Shown here piece after piece: positions 12,214 to 24,703 of a stretch of 64,000 nucleotides of DNA; the stretch's first letter is position 1, and each line of letters opens with the position of its first letter. The notes under the pieces are model-generated. The model made no database searches, was not told the origin of the DNA, and worked only from the letters and a program-made list of their open reading frames with translations. The DNA comes from Progne subis subis (Eukaryota > Chordata > Aves > Passeriformes > Hirundinidae): assembly GCA_022316685.1 (NCBI GenBank), contig JAKJHU010000026.1:744001-808000 (forward strand), read 5' to 3'. Both the position numbers and the translations under genes were made by a program.

Positions 12214-12582
12214 GGCTGAGCTGATTTTGTTGTACCATTTCTGTCATTTTTATTGTTGGAGAATGTTTAAAATGGAAAAAGACTGAGTAGAACATTAAGA
12301 GTTACCCAGTTTAATTTTCATGCATAGATTTCTGCAGTAACTTTCCTCTGATTTTTCACTGATGCTGACAATTCAAATACTCCTTTGTGACAAGAAGTAT
12401 TTAGAGCTGTTTTTATGAAGAGATGAGCTATGTTAAGTAATAGAAACTGATTATCTCATAGCAAAAATATTCTTCTGTGTTGCAGACAGGTAAAAGATAT
12501 TATAAAAGAAAGGCCTTATCAGGCCTTGCTCTGCTAATTACCAGCTAGACCATCACTTCTTCTAAGTGCAGCTAGCTAGTTC

Positions 12583-12900
12583 CCATGCAAAACAATCTTG
12601 GGAATGAGAATCTGTTTGCATAACAACATATTCTTGGAGAGAAAAATAAGTTTCCACCTGCATAAGCAATAGATCTGTCACATGAGAATCAGTGAGCAAA
12701 ATATGTAGACATACCTGGAGAGAGACACTTGACAGACATACACAGTAGCCCTTACCTATCAATGAACTGAGTTTCACTATATTTCTGACCAATTAGGTTT
12801 AACACAGAGCCTTCTGATATTTCCTATAAATATGAGCTTTGTGAATAAAGAATGGTCTTTTCTGCATGAAGAAACTGAGTCCTATCTGCTTAATATTGCA
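12583..12900 (+). mobile_element. Alpharetrovirus-like solo LTR (approximate ends)
   Basis: The 3' part carries a compact retroviral promoter and terminator arrangement: CCAATTAGG near 12790, a TATA box CCTATAAATATGAG near 12823, and GTGAATAAAGAATGG near 12842 only about 15 bases further on. This short-R layout resembles the avian alpharetrovirus/EAV group. The upstream segment reads like a U3. The ends were not fixed by a target-site duplication: an ATATTGCAATATTGCA duplication at the right end blurs the boundary. No coding region is attached. Confidence 0.55.
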
Positions 12901-13514
12901 ATATTGCAAGATTCTTATGGGTATATAGATCATAAAGGTCAACTTCAGATAAGCTATTACTGATACTGAAAAGGAATGGGAGGCTGTGAAGACAGTATGG
13001 CTGGAGGTTATTTTTTAGGATTGCTGTCATGGGTTAGCACAGTTTTGTTTTTTTAGTCATAGAAGAATGTGGAATGATTTTCCAGGTCATGACCTGGGAG
13101 TTGCTTTAGAAAGGACAGGGACCTATCAGAAGGTTAGTTGGAATAATGGCATCTGTTTTGACCATTGAAAATGTCAATTGCGACTTTGGGAAGTACCCAG
13201 ATAAACCCCCTGATTTCCTGCAGGTCAGCCCTTTTTTTCCCCTTTGGCCAGAGAGAGAGGTAACATCAGGGGCCTGCTGCTCCCCTGCCCCCCCTTTGGG
13301 GGGGAGCTGTCCCAAGGCCTGGCCGGATTCCATCAGCTCCTGGGTGGGGCGGGGGGAGAGGTTGCTGCTTTACAACATCTACTTTCTCCAAACTTCCCAG
13401 GAGTAGGGAGGGATCTCTGCCAGGCCCCTGATAAGAGCTATGGGCCTCGTTTAAGCCAAGGCTGCCGAAATTTACACTGAAGGGTGGGCAAAAAAGGCAT
13501 TTATAATCCTTCCT

Positions 13515-13716
13515 GGGTTGTGGTTTTTGTGGGGTTTTTTGTTTGTTTGTTTTTTGTTTGTGGGGGTTTTTTTCGTTTTTTTTTTTTGTTTGTTTGGTTG
13601 GTTGGTTGGTTTGTTTTGGTTTGGTTTGGGGTTTTTTTTTTTTGTTGGTTTTTTTTTTTTTTTGTTTTGTTTTGTTTTTTGGTTTTTTTGGGGGGGGTTT
13701 TTGTTTTTTTTTTTTA
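13515..13716. repeat. G/T-rich low-complexity expansion inside copy 1
   Basis: About 200 bases made almost only of G and T on the plus strand, with GTTT, GGTT and long T and G runs. Copy 2 has only a short GCCTCAGTTTTTTGTGATTCC at the same site (near 42738), so this tract is a copy-specific expansion. The 60-90 codon Phe/Gly-rich frames across it are compositional artefacts. Confidence 0.9.
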
Positions 13717-14502
13717 TTCCGGACTGCCCGGGTGCTCTGATCTCTGATGTTTCTGTGTGTGTTCTGACCCCCTCACCAGCGCGGCCTTGAAAATCTTAAC
13801 ACCATGAGCTGCAGCGAAAGAGAAAAAGACTCTGGGCAGATTTAACTTTTTCCTGGCAATATGAAGCTTCCAAAGCCTAACCCTTCCCTGAGAGAGAAAA
13901 GAAAGGGACAGAGTGAACATAGAGAAGACACAGCATGAAGTCAGTGGAATGAGAGTGAAAAGACAATTGGGATGGGGGTTGAGGTGTTTGTCATTCCATT
14001 CTTATAGAGCTGTGGAAATGAACTTTATATGTATATTATCCCTTTAAATTATCCTTTTAAATCATGGGACAGATAAGCATTTGGGGAGACGATGTTTAGA
14101 TTTGTGTGTGGATTTGAGCAAAGGTGTTTGTGATGGACTAAGTGATATTAATGTCATGAAATGCTTGAACAGAGATAGAGATAAGAAGTTGTCTGCACCA
14201 GTGAAAAAGTGAGAAGATATCTCTGTGCCTTGAGGTGAGGAATCCTTTGCCTTTAGATTTATTCATCTTTAAAAACTGACACCCCAATACGCAAAAGTCT
14301 AAGACCCATGACCCATAAGCAGCTTGGGAACCTGCTAATGGGAGGGGTCACAAAGGCAGGTTTCCCTGGGGGGTTGTTTTTGTGACAGTTAAAAAACCCA
14401 CAAAAGAACTGTTTTAAGTTATCAGTGGGATCCATGACTCTAAGAGACACTCTTCTCCTAAAGAATTGATGAAATTGATTGAAAGATTATTTTCAAAATA
14501 AA

Positions 14503-14531
14503 AAAACCTGTGACCAAAAATCACAGGTTTT
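14503..14531. other. Perfect inverted repeat (hairpin) in copy 1
   Basis: Arms AAAACCTGTGA (14503-14513) and TCACAGGTTTT (14521-14531) are exact reverse complements around a 7-base loop CCAAAAA. The right arm is roughly kept in copy 3 (CCTGTGATTTT near 59160), but the left arm is not preserved in copies 2 or 3. The hairpin is therefore probably specific to this copy rather than a family function. Confidence 0.75.
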
Positions 14532-14802
14532 GTCTCTTTATGTTGTTTTGTAGGAAAGCTAACAGTTTGTAAAGGGAGGGAAGAGTGTTTTTGGAGTTTA
14601 ATTGTGTTTTGTTTTAGTTTTTTCCCTAACTTTCCTTTTCCATTCTTTTAGTATGTGTTAATAAAACCATTTGTTCATTTTTACGGTTAAGCCTGCTTTG
14701 CTTTTCTCCTAATCTCTCTCCTACAGAAAAGGAATAAACACTAAGACCACTACACTAAATCTGGCAACTGGAATTTGGCGAACGTGAAACCACTACAATT
14801 GC

Positions 14803-16460
14803 TTAGTTAGAAAGCTGAGATTTTTCTTAACTGTTATCTTCTGGGGTCTGATTTTAGAATTGGGAACCAAGATTTTCACCTGTGCATCAAACATAATCCC
14901 CTAGGGCCAAGAAAACCTTCTTAGCATTTTGAATATTGCAGGAAAGTGGCACCTGGTCTTACAAAAACAAGTGGCCAGTTGCTGCTATTCATCTTGCAAA
15001 GAAATTGGGCAATGCCAAGAATGTTGTCTTTTGTGGTAGAAGTTAAATCAGGAGAGCTGTTTCAAAAGAAAGAAAGTACATATCAGTTCCATTCACAAGG
15101 TACTGAAATCGGAATGCCAGAAGGCCCTATGTGGGAGTAGTGATTAAGGCATGCATGGAATCTAGGATCAGTTCTTTCAAAGGCCAGCTGTTGTGGGCAA
15201 ACAATTTACTTTGCTCATCTCCCTCTGGAACTTCTTCATAGAACTAATTCTAAACAAATTCCTGTGTATCCAATAGTGTTAAACAGTCTAAACGATAAAA
15301 GGTGAAGACAGAATTTGAAGGGAATTACTTTGCAAGTGAGTGTAGGCTGGTGTCTAAGAAAGAAGAGTGGCTTGTTTATTTATTTATTTGCTGACTTTGG
15401 TGTTTCTGAAATGCCTTCATTTTGCTTCATCACAGGGACTGTTGTGTATCTTAAAACTGAGTCTCTGACAAAAGAGAGACAAATCTTAGAACACTGGTAG
15501 TGAAACAACTGCAAATTTAGAAATTAAAGACTGCCAGCAAGTCCCTATATAGGTAAATATTTATCTCCTTCTTGAAATTAGAAGTCCTTCTATGAACACT
15601 AAAAGTGTGGAATATGGGGCACCATCTTGTGTGAATTGCCAGCATACATACCCTATAGTCATGAGGGATAAGATTTGATTCACTGAGAGGGTCTTCATAC
15701 CCACAAGAATGATGTTGCATTTTTTAAAAATTTTCCTCAGAAAATAAATATTCACATAGAGATGACATATCACTGTAGTATAAAATTCTATATGGCACTG
15801 AAAATTACTGAGTGATTCTGATGGAATGAAATTAGACAAGAAACTCCCTTTTTAAAATGGTTCATAGAAAACAGGAAATAATAATGCTCATTTTCCCTTA
15901 TAAGCTGTTTTGAAATCCCATGTAAGATCACTGTATAAAGATATAAAGTAGAAAACCTTCTTCTTTGTGAAAACCTTTTCCCTTTCTAAAAAAATTCTTG
16001 GCATTAATCAACACATTAATGCTCTGGCAATATGTGCAAGAATATAATTCAATTCTTTGTTGTACTGCATAAATCTAAGATGATGATTTAAGGCAGCTCA
16101 GAGGCATTTTCACTTTTCATTCTTCACATTCCATTAATGCAGGTTCTTCCCAAGTAATTTCCATACTGTGTAGCCTGTTAAACACACAAAAGTTTTGCTT
16201 GCAATTGCTTAGATTTCCATTAGAAAGTTTTGCCAATGATACAGCCATAGAAAACTACATCAAAGAATAATCATATAGATTAAAATTTCTCCATAGATCA
16301 TCCTCCAATTAAGTGTGATCCCATGATTTTCATTAAAACATTTTAATTAGTTAGCCTTTGAGTAATAAACCTTAATATTTCTTATCTTCATTATTCAGTA
16401 GATCAGATAAATTTTTACACTATCGTGTAATGGTATTTCTTCATAAAACCCAGTTCATAT
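14803..16460. other. Unique non-coding sequence
   Basis: AT-rich sequence without recognised genes or repeats. Open frames of 60-92 codons overlap on opposite strands and show no domain or splice support. Confidence 0.5.
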
Positions 16461-17095
16461 TGAGACGTTAATTTTGAGGAACTAAGGATTTTTAGGAAAG
16501 TTAAGATAATAAGTTGCTGAATTAGCTGAAGTAGATAGCTAATCTTTGTTAGCAGTTAACAGAAGCCGGATCTTAGATAAGCTACCCCGGATCTTGTAAC
16601 TCATTTCTTATCAGGTTTATGTTTATGTAGTTGTGCTTGTAATGAAAAACAAAATGTGGTAAATAGGACATAAGATAGCTGCAGATTTCCTGCTTAAAGG
16701 ACACATTGAACACAGGAAACTGTAAGTTCTACGAAGGATCCATTTGTCATGAATGCATTGAAAAGGTAGAAAGGTCAGGATGAGGAAGACTCATCTTACT
16801 TCCTCATTTTGGGTGACCCCTCCCCAGAATAGACCCCCGACTCATTTTAAGAAACAAAGTACGCATGCTTAATAGCCTTTTTGCCAATTAGCATACGAAG
16901 CGAGGAATGGGAGGTGACAGGGGTATGAATATGTGTTTGTATTTTGGATATTCAATATTTTCGTAAATAAAAGGCTTTGTAATTACCTGTGAAATTCGCA
17001 GTGCAAATTAGGGAAATATCCCGCGTGCTGCCCAGCTGTAATAAACATACACTTTCTAACTTTAAACTGTTAGAGAGTTTTTGTCCGTCACAGTT
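16461..17095 (+). mobile_element. ERV solo LTR (approximate 3' end)
   Basis: The region begins TGAGACGTTAATTTTGAGG and contains retroviral LTR signals on the plus strand: CGTAAATAAAAGGC near 16962, a second GTAATAAACATAC near 17038, and a U5-like end GTCCGTCACA near 17085. CpG-containing words (CCCGCG, TTCGCAG, GTCCGTC) stand out from the CpG-poor surroundings, as expected of a retroviral insert. No exact target duplication was found; TCATAT at the left recurs only as CCATAT near 17118. The right boundary is uncertain and the sequence to about 17190 could belong to the element. No coding sequence is attached. Confidence 0.6.
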
Positions 17096-20000
17096 GGTTA
17101 TCGATACTAGATCAGTACCATATTTCTTTAATAAGTCAATATAAATATGCAAGGTCGATACCAGTATTTCAGTCAATCATTTTGCTAAATAGAGAATTTA
17201 GCAATTTAGTAATGCTAGAGTCAAATTCCCTTCAGAATATTTCACGTTTAGCCTACTATCCCACTCAGAATGTTTGAAGTTTATTCATTGGGAGACTGTG
17301 TGATGGCTGTGCACGCTCCCCCTTTAGGAACATAAGGAAAAATGGTCTTGCTGAAATAATTTTTTGTCCTGGAATGCAGGGTAAGTTGTAGTTTAAATGG
17401 GAAGCAAGGCATATATTATTGCTCTGAACTATAAGGCAAGCTAGCTCTTCTGATAATAATTCATGAAAGAAAACTACTTTTACAAAATTCTATTTCGTTA
17501 ACTTATTCGGCATTAATATTGATTGTAGAAAGTTTCTAGAATCATAAATCAGATCTGTAAATAAGACTGAGACAGAAATTAAAAATGTAAATATAGCTAC
17601 CAGGGGTTTTTTTAAGAAATTGCTGGGAGAGGTAGGACTTGTTGCTTTTTTTTTTTTTGGCTGAAATTTCAACACTGCTAAAAGGTAGTTTATAGCTGTT
17701 TAGTATACATATGTGCATATTCAAATATGACTGGCAGAAGTGATGTGAAGTGCATGTGATTTCCAAATATGATCTTTCCCTTTACTTTTTTTTTTAATGA
17801 CCAGATAAAATCTGGCATTCTATTATCTATAAATACCAAAGTTGCTGCATAAAAAAAAGACCATAAACATCCACGTTCCTTTTCTAAATCAAGCAATGGA
17901 AGAACTTTTGTCATGCTATCTCCAGAGTGCTACTGGAATGATTATGGAAAATATGCCCTCACAGCAGCTATCATTTTGTTGCAATTTTTTCCCTTAACTG
18001 AAGTTAAAAGGCTGAAGGAATAATTGTACATAGTGATAGAAGTCCAAATTTTTTTTTTTTTTTTAATGTTTGTTCTTTGCTGACTACAGCCTAAAATATC
18101 CCAGAAATGTTAGGCCTGGGTTCCTTCAAGATCTTTTAATAATTTCTCTCTACGGCCAGCTGGAACCTGTTTTCTAATTTTCAGTTTGAATGTATCCATG
18201 GCTGCCTTGATTATACTGGTCTGGTTACAGTGCATTTTAGTTCAAGTATGCATTTTCTTTATTTTGGTTTGGTCTACACACTAGTTAGACAAGAGAAAAT
18301 AATTTGATCTGCTGTGGGCCATTAGGGAATCTGTCTAATTTAGTTGCCTTTCTTTATACTTGTGTGTATTTAATGTCATCTTTCCCCTTTTATATTTAAT
18401 CTGATTTTGCACAGAAACAAGTTCCTGGTAAAACAAGGGGCTTATACTTTTGATTTCTATGGTGACATTGCCTTACCATGCAGATTCTGTGTGATGAAAA
18501 CTTGGACTCATTAGTCCCTTTCTTTTTACTTCCCATGTCACACTCCAATTAATTAATATCAGAAGCATGAGTGTGTCTAATTTCAGTTCCCTTTTTCTAG
18601 TTATCAAGTTGTTCCTGCATGATAATGCATTGCCTGTCACAGTGATGATGCCCCCTAGTATTTTTATCAGATGTAATCAGCAAGCTCCTACTTTTTTGAC
18701 AAAATAGGTAATGAAAACATTAATTACAACAAAGCCAAGAGATGAAAAATAACTTTTCACTCACCACATAGGTTCTACATAAACTGTTAATTTAATACTC
18801 CTTCATAAGTTAATACTTCTTCATAAATTGGCAGATATTTATAGGGTGCCTTTTCAAGTGTTTTAATGTAGTGCACTGATCTCTTCTACATCATTTCTAC
18901 TGACAGAGCATGAAGAATGTTACTATGAGAAGGTGATTTCCAATGTCTACTTTTATCTTTTACATTGCCCTTAGATGTGCTCCTTGAATGGTCTTTCTTG
19001 TTTAATTGCCATAATCTCTCTGTGGCTGTCACAATTCTCGAAGACAAACAATAGGTTCTCTCCAGTTTGAATTTTTTAATGCAATTCCAAGTGTCAGCTT
19101 CTGCCAGGCTTGAAAAACCTTTAGTGAACTCAAATTTTATATTAAAAATAATCTTATTTGTTTTGCCAGGTTTTTAGAAATTATTTTAATTACTTAGTTT
19201 TGCTAAATTCCTTTTTATTAATCTAGATAAATGAGCAAGTTTGTATTACTGCAGTAAGGGATATAGCTTTTCTTTAAACAAGCAGACATTTGGCAATGTT
19301 CCTACCCACTTGAAAAATTTTAATAGGGTGCTTTTTATTTTATTTTTTAACTTCAGCAGTGAAAAAACTTCCACTAAAGTAAATATAGACACTGAAAAGT
19401 AACTGTCACATATTCAACCAGTAACACACTGTACACAAATGCATCAGAGATTCAATTTCTATGTGGACAATATGCTAAATTCCATTGCATGCTTTTCTGG
19501 CAAAATGTAACAGCTGTCACAAATACCCTTGGAGACAGATACCCTAGGGGCAAAGCAACACTTTTAAGTGAGAACCTTGGCCAAGTAACTAACCAGGATT
19601 TATACGGGATGTCTACTGGATATTTTGAAAATATCAATATATCGGCAGTAAGGCATTTTCCGGGCCTTTTAAGGAGTGAGAACTGCAATTTCTGTGAACC
19701 TGAGAGTTTTCTGTTCCTCTTGGGTTTTGTTGTAGGTGTGTGCAAGCTGGCTAATGGTACTTCAGCAAAACATAATTATCAATTCTCCCAACGATTCCAA
19801 GAAAGCTCTTCAATCTTAAGTCACTGCGAAAGATTTATGCTCCAATAAAACAAACGTTAATTTTTTTTCTATTATTTGCTTCTTGACTTAATTGCAGGTT
19901 GCCAAGAATGGGATGCTCACAGATATTTTAGAGTAATATCTGCTCATTTCTTAGGGGGAATATGGCAGTCAAAGACTCCTGAGGGAAGGCGTAGTATATG

Positions 20001-21136
20001 TCACCTCCCAATCATGTTTAAGAATCACTAAGGTTTTGCTTTAGATCTAGGTCAGCTGTTAGTATGTCTGCATCACAGTGCTAGGCCAGAACTAGAAGCA
20101 ATCTGGTACAGATATATGCCAAGGTTATGACTAAAGACATTGAAATTAGCTAAAATTGTAGATGTTTAATCCACTGTCCAATATCAACTCTCTAGAAGGG
20201 ACGTGAGTACCTGTAAAAAACCTTGTGATATGTTCTTTAATTGCACATGACAATCCTTGCTAGGGAAGTAAACTAGATGATGATATAGACCAGAGTTCTA
20301 TACATATTAGGTTTGGATTTAATATTTAGCTACAATAATAAAGATAATTATCTATAAAATTTAATTTGTATTAATTTTAAATTAATTTTAAATTTAAATG
20401 TGATTCTTCTCCTTAGAAACAAAATGTATATGTATTATGTAAACCTCTTTTTGATTCATCATTTTCTAAAATTTAGTGATGAAATGAGTAATTGTTCTAC
20501 TCTTCTCAAAGTTTGCAGTCTTCTTGTTATTTTGAAGGACAGAACAGATAAGTAACATCTATCAGAGTTTCTTAAGAATACATTTAAGAGTGAGATAAGT
20601 AGTAGGTGAAGCTGTAGCAAAAGTGTATTTATAAAAACGGCTATAACTGTTTCCAGAACTGGCTGTCCTTATGGATTGAATTTGCTTAACAGGAGAAGAG
20701 TAATAGTTTTTGGTTTCACCCCTTTTGTTCCTCTGTTCCTCTCTGACAAAATATTAAATCATGAAAGCTTACTCTGTTACACTTTACATATTTAATAATA
20801 GAACATGATTTTTAATGTTTTACACATTTTATTGTTTATACTACTACCTCTGTGTGATTTTGTTAATTGTTCAGGACATGTTAGAGGAATGCAATAGTAA
20901 TTTTCAATCCTCTTTTAGATCTACCCCTGTATTTAGTTATCATTCTTACTCTGTCCTGGAGCAATGGAGCTCAACATAAAATCTTTTGTTGACTTTCAAG
21001 AATGTTGAACTGGGTATTATAAATGAATCAGCCTACCTTGATACTTACTTTATTTTCCAGGATATAAGTATTCCTTACAACATACAGATACATTTTCAAG
21101 GATGAAGCAAAAATCATAATTCTTGCTCAGCAGACG
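17096..21136. other. Unique non-coding sequence
   Basis: No mobile element is recognised. Homopolymer T/A runs occur near 17646 and 18050, and a palindromic AT-rich patch (AATTTTAAATTAATTTTAAA) lies near 20375. A 119-codon frame at 19489-19848 is listed separately. Otherwise featureless. Confidence 0.5.
19489..19848 (+). other. Unrecognised 119-codon open frame
   Basis: An uninterrupted ATG-to-stop frame in AT-rich, non-repeat sequence. Its stop codon lies inside CAATAAAAC, so a poly(A)-signal hexamer coincides with the end. The peptide has a short hydrophobic stretch in its second half (FLFLLGFVVGVCKL) and no motif I know. The opposite strand is open over much of the same interval (19452-19745), which weakens the coding case. 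It might be a terminal exon, a pseudogene fragment, or chance. Confidence 0.15.
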
Positions 21137-21142
21137 TTACTA

Positions 21143-21843
21143 TGTGGTGGTACAAGAGTTGTTTTATTAAGTTCTTAAGTAATTTTTGTAAGTTTTATAA
21201 GAAGTTTTTTATAATGGTTCATTCCACTGTGCCCCCCATTTTCTGTAATGGTTTTCCCCCTATGAGTTGGTTATATAACCAGTCGTTTTATGTCAATCAC
21301 CCCACTCCGCCACCTGTCTTTGTCAATCCCCTCTCCCTCCTCTTGGGCGCACTGTCTGTCACTTCGGGCCCCTTCCCTGGCTTCTGGAAAGATCCAGGGG
21401 AGGCATCAAGTGATAGGCTGGCACCTGGGAAATCCCCCTCTCCCATCCTGTGATTGATCTGATGTTCAAAAGTTAACACCCCCTGTTACAATCCCGAATT
21501 CTCTGATTAGCTGACCTGTTGTCGCCCCCCCTGGATCCTCCCCTGTTTATGTCTCTGCACAGCTTTGATCTGAGCTCTCTCTGGGCAGCAAGGGTCGGGG
21601 TGGAGCTCCTTGCCACACTCCCCTTTAATAAACCACCTTTTACTGCGCTCAGAAGAGAGTCAACCCTTTGTCCGTCGCCACAGTCATGACACCATCAGGT
21701 CCAGCCGCTGGTGTGGGGAACCAAAGACCCACAGGAAGGAGGTTGCTTGCCCTGCCTGCAACCCCGACCGATCCGCACTGCCGCAGTGCAGAACTGAGCT
21801 AGCCTGTGGTCAACGCCAGCCAGGCATGAGGGACACTGCGACA
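21143..21843 (+). mobile_element. 701-bp solo LTR, sister of 4658-5353
   Basis: The element starts TGTGGTGGTAC and ends CACTGCGACA, with near-identical 6-bp flanks TTACTA (21137-21142) and TTGCTA (21844-21849). It matches the reverse complement of 4658-5353 through most of its length, including the U3 block around AATCCCCTCTCCCTCCTCTT, the TTCCCTGGCTTCTGGAAAG block, the R-region GGGCAGCAAGG and the U5 block near 21711-21740. A poly(A) signal AATAAA lies at 21627-21632. The TATA box of the sister appears decayed here (GTTTATG near 21548). The 104-codon frame at its start is shared with the sister by homology and is not a gene. Confidence 0.88.
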
Positions 21844-21849
21844 TTGCTA

Positions 21850-22409
21850 TAAGAATTTTTCACTCAAAAGAGACAAAAAAACCCATCATAACACTTTGGA
21901 GAACCAAGCAATTGTCTTTCAGAGTTGCACTTAGAGGTAACTTGGGCAAAATTATGAACATTAACCCACATAGAGGAGTGTAATGAAAATCTAAAAGCAG
22001 AAATTGCTTCTGACCTGATGCTAACTGCAAAGAGGAGATCTTCAAAGAAGTAACTAAGTAACATATAACATCAGCTCAGAGTCCTTATGATCTGTTCTGA
22101 TGTTTCTCCTTAAAAATATCCTCGCAGTATTTAGACATGCAACCAGATACCCTCAGGTAGCCCTGCACATCTGAACCTGTAAGATAACACTGGTGCTCTG
22201 CTCCATCCACTAAATAACATGAGTAGCTACTCCAGGTCACAGAGCTCTCTTAACATTGTCACCAGATGAAGGTTTGTACTGGAGGGTTAATACAATTATT
22301 ATTTTGCAAAACCATAAGGGTATAAGTGCTATCCAATGAAAGGAATAAGAAACAACTCTTCATTGATCTAAGGACTCACAAATTAATGAACCAGTCCAAT
22401 TATGCCAAC
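21850..22409. other. Unassigned non-coding sequence
   Basis: About 560 bases between two LTRs with no recognised gene or repeat. Confidence 0.45.
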
Positions 22410-22755
22410 TTTTCTCCTCCTCTGGAAAGTAGCACCAGATCCTTGGGTAGTCATGGCTGTAGGGTTGCTGACCAGCTGAGAGGACCAAAGAGACCTCCAG
22501 GACAGAAGAATGCATACACCAATGAGAGGGAATAGATGTAAAAGACTGGGGTGAAATGATTATCATATTTATGTTCCTCCTGGGGAAACCGTGAGCATGT
22601 GTGTTAAATATAGCATATAAAAAGGATTTTTTTCTGTACTCAGCGTGTTCAACCCGTGGAGCTATCCCCCACATATCCAGCACCATCATAAGAATGCCTG
22701 TTCCCTAATACTAAAGCTACAGTCAGAGAGTCTACTTTCTTGCTGGTTTTTGGTA
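22410..22755 (+). mobile_element. ERV LTR remnant (approximate ends)
   Basis: On the plus strand a TATA box (CATATAAAAAGG, 22614-22625) is followed about 70 bases later by a decayed poly(A) signal (CATCATAAGAATGCC near 22684). After it comes a U5-like end with CAGAGAGTCTACTTTCTTGC near 22722. The order and spacing fit an LTR. I assign it to the ERV class only loosely, and both boundaries are estimates. The minus-strand 109-codon frame across it has no support. Confidence 0.45.
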
Positions 22756-22832
22756 AGAACATCACTTTATTAACCAGTACATTCAATACCAGGAATGGTG
22801 TGACTTTTGGTAATTTTTAGACAACAAGTTTT

Positions 22833-23130
22833 ATCATAGAATCATAGAAAAGTCTGGGTTGAAGGATACAGATCATCTGGTTCTGACCCCTCTGCCATGG
22901 GCAGGGATACCTTGCCCTAGACCAGATTGTTCCAAGCCCCATCCAGCCTGGCCCTGAACACTTCCAAGGAGGGGCTATGCACAATTTCTCCGGGCAACCA
23001 GTTCCAGTGTCTCACCAACCTCACAGTAAAGAATCTTTTCCTAATATCCTATTCAAAAGTACTCTTTTTCAGTTTTAAACCAGTACCCTTTGAGCTATCA
23101 CTACATGACCTTATAAAAAGACTCTCTTTC
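22833..23130 (-). mobile_element. CR1 LINE, 5'-truncated 3' end
   Basis: Starts with the reverse CR1 terminus ATCATAGAATCATAGAA. It continues with CCCCTCTGCCATGGGCAGGG, CATCCAGCCTGGCCCTGAAC, GGCAACCAGTTCCAGTGTCT and CAGTAAAGAATCTTTTCCTA. About 300 bases are recognisable. The intact double terminal repeat suggests moderate age. Confidence 0.92.
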
Positions 23131-24664
23131 CTGAGTTTGTAGTAGTTATATCGTAAGAGAAAATTCTCTATTGAAAAGAAATTATTTTAATGATGGACAA
23201 AGCATTGCTAGTATAGATTTATTTCTGAGTGCTATAATGTCAGTCATAATGGATCACAAGTACATCCAAGAAAAAATTACATCCATAAGATAATGAGTTA
23301 GGGGTTGGTGGATTATGAGTTAATTTGAGAGTTTATTTTCTGAAACACTTCTTGAACTAGAACATGGAACCAGAAATATCTAACTACGTATAATGATGGT
23401 AGCTTCCAATCCATCAAAATGCTTTGAGGTTAGGAACCGCCCATTGTTTCAGAAGACATTGCGTAGTTAAAGAAAAAATTAAGTGTACTTCACAAATGTA
23501 AATGATCCTGAAAAAGTGTTATCTTTTCTATTTGGAAAGCTCTGCAACAGACAATATAGATGCTATTAACTTTTTCTTAATTCAGAAGGGAATAGAACAC
23601 ATCAAACTTCTCATCTAGCACATTTGAGGAATTTTGATTTAGTCAAAGTATTATACAGCCATTAGTTCAACTTGAGGAATTATGAACTAGATGAGCAGAA
23701 AACAGACAGCCTTTTCTGGGCTGAGTCAGAGTATAGGAAGAGGATCTGCTCATTTTGAGCAGAAGAGTTCCTTGTACTTCAGTTAGCCCTTCCTCTGATA
23801 CTACAGTTTCATATCTAGCACCACAGATCAAACATTTTCTAAATCATTCAAAGACTGGCTTATAGGATATCAAAAATGTCTGAAAGTAAGGTGTTGATAG
23901 CGAAGCCCGTCACGTGCAGTGAAATGTTTTGAGAGTTATACGTTTAAAAAGAACATCTGAAAGGATGTGCCTTGAATTTGCCACATATATAAATTTAAGA
24001 GGGGAAGGAAGAACCATGCCAGTGCAGTGATGCAAGAAGATCTATCCAAAAGACACCTGAAGAAGAAGGTGGAGAACTAAGCACAAAACTGCACGCCTGT
24101 ACTGTGCGGGTAAGGACACAAAATAAAATTAGTTTTCAGTGATGTTTCAGGAACAGAGACATTGCCACAACATTATAGCTTGGCCAGAAAAAAATAATAG
24201 TGGACAATCCTTGGGGAGTAAAAAGATCATCCCAGTGGAGCAAAACTACAGGTAACTACAAAGTTCACTTTTTTGAAGGTAACTCAATTTAGATAATATT
24301 TGATATTGAGGATACCTAAAAAAGGAATTTAAATGAATGTTATTCTCAGTGGCAGTAAGTGTATGCCTGTGCTACCACTTCAGTGCTCTACACATTTTTC
24401 TTGGTGCTCTTAAATACTAAACTCCAGAGCAGAAATAAGGCAGATGCAAAGGATGTTTTACATTTCAGTATAAAATCAGACATTGTGGAAAGTACTTGAG
24501 TAATGTTAGAGTGTATGCTAATAGCAATTCTGAGGGGGCATCACATCTTCAATCTCTTCCTATTAAATGTATTTGCAATATTATTGGAACCTCTGTGCCT
24601 GTAAGAGGGTTTGAATGTGTTGATTCATGTGAATTTCATCACAACATCAATTAAGATATGGAAG

Positions 24665-24703
<39 letters not shown>

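Larger units (their letters stand above)
8568..12582. other. Unique non-coding sequence
   Basis: No repeat family is recognised apart from simple repeats. The one possible exon (9781-9949) is listed separately. A 124-codon plus-strand frame at 10189-10563 has no recognised domain, no splice-site support that I trust and no plausible partner, so I leave it uncalled. The rest is AT-rich background. Confidence 0.5.
13025..14797 (+). mobile_element. Long LTR-like element, copy 1, with 5-bp TSD
   Basis: A 1773-bp element starting TGTCATGGGTTAG and ending GTGAAACCACTACA, flanked by the exact duplication ATTGC (13020-13024 and 14798-14802). Two further copies occur at 42245-44116 and 58817-61156. 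TG...CA ends and a 5-bp TSD indicate integrase-mediated insertion, so a retroviral LTR or a non-autonomous LTR element is likely. Orientation is tentative, based on AATAAA-type signals near 14661 and 14732 and a TTTATAAT box near 13500. The copy carries a G/T-rich expansion at 13515-13716. No open frame resembles a retroviral protein. An antisense pyrimidine-rich splice-like motif near 13880 is shared with the other copies, so the true transcribed strand is unsettled. Confidence 0.8.

Noticed and set aside
13484..13790. Phe/Gly/Cys-rich plus-strand frames
   Set aside because: They are translations of a G/T-only expansion that differs between copies of the same element.
21142..21453. 104-codon frame resembling part of the minus frame at 4956-5300
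   Set aside because: Both lie in the U3 of sister solo LTRs; the similarity is nucleotide homology and not a conserved gene.
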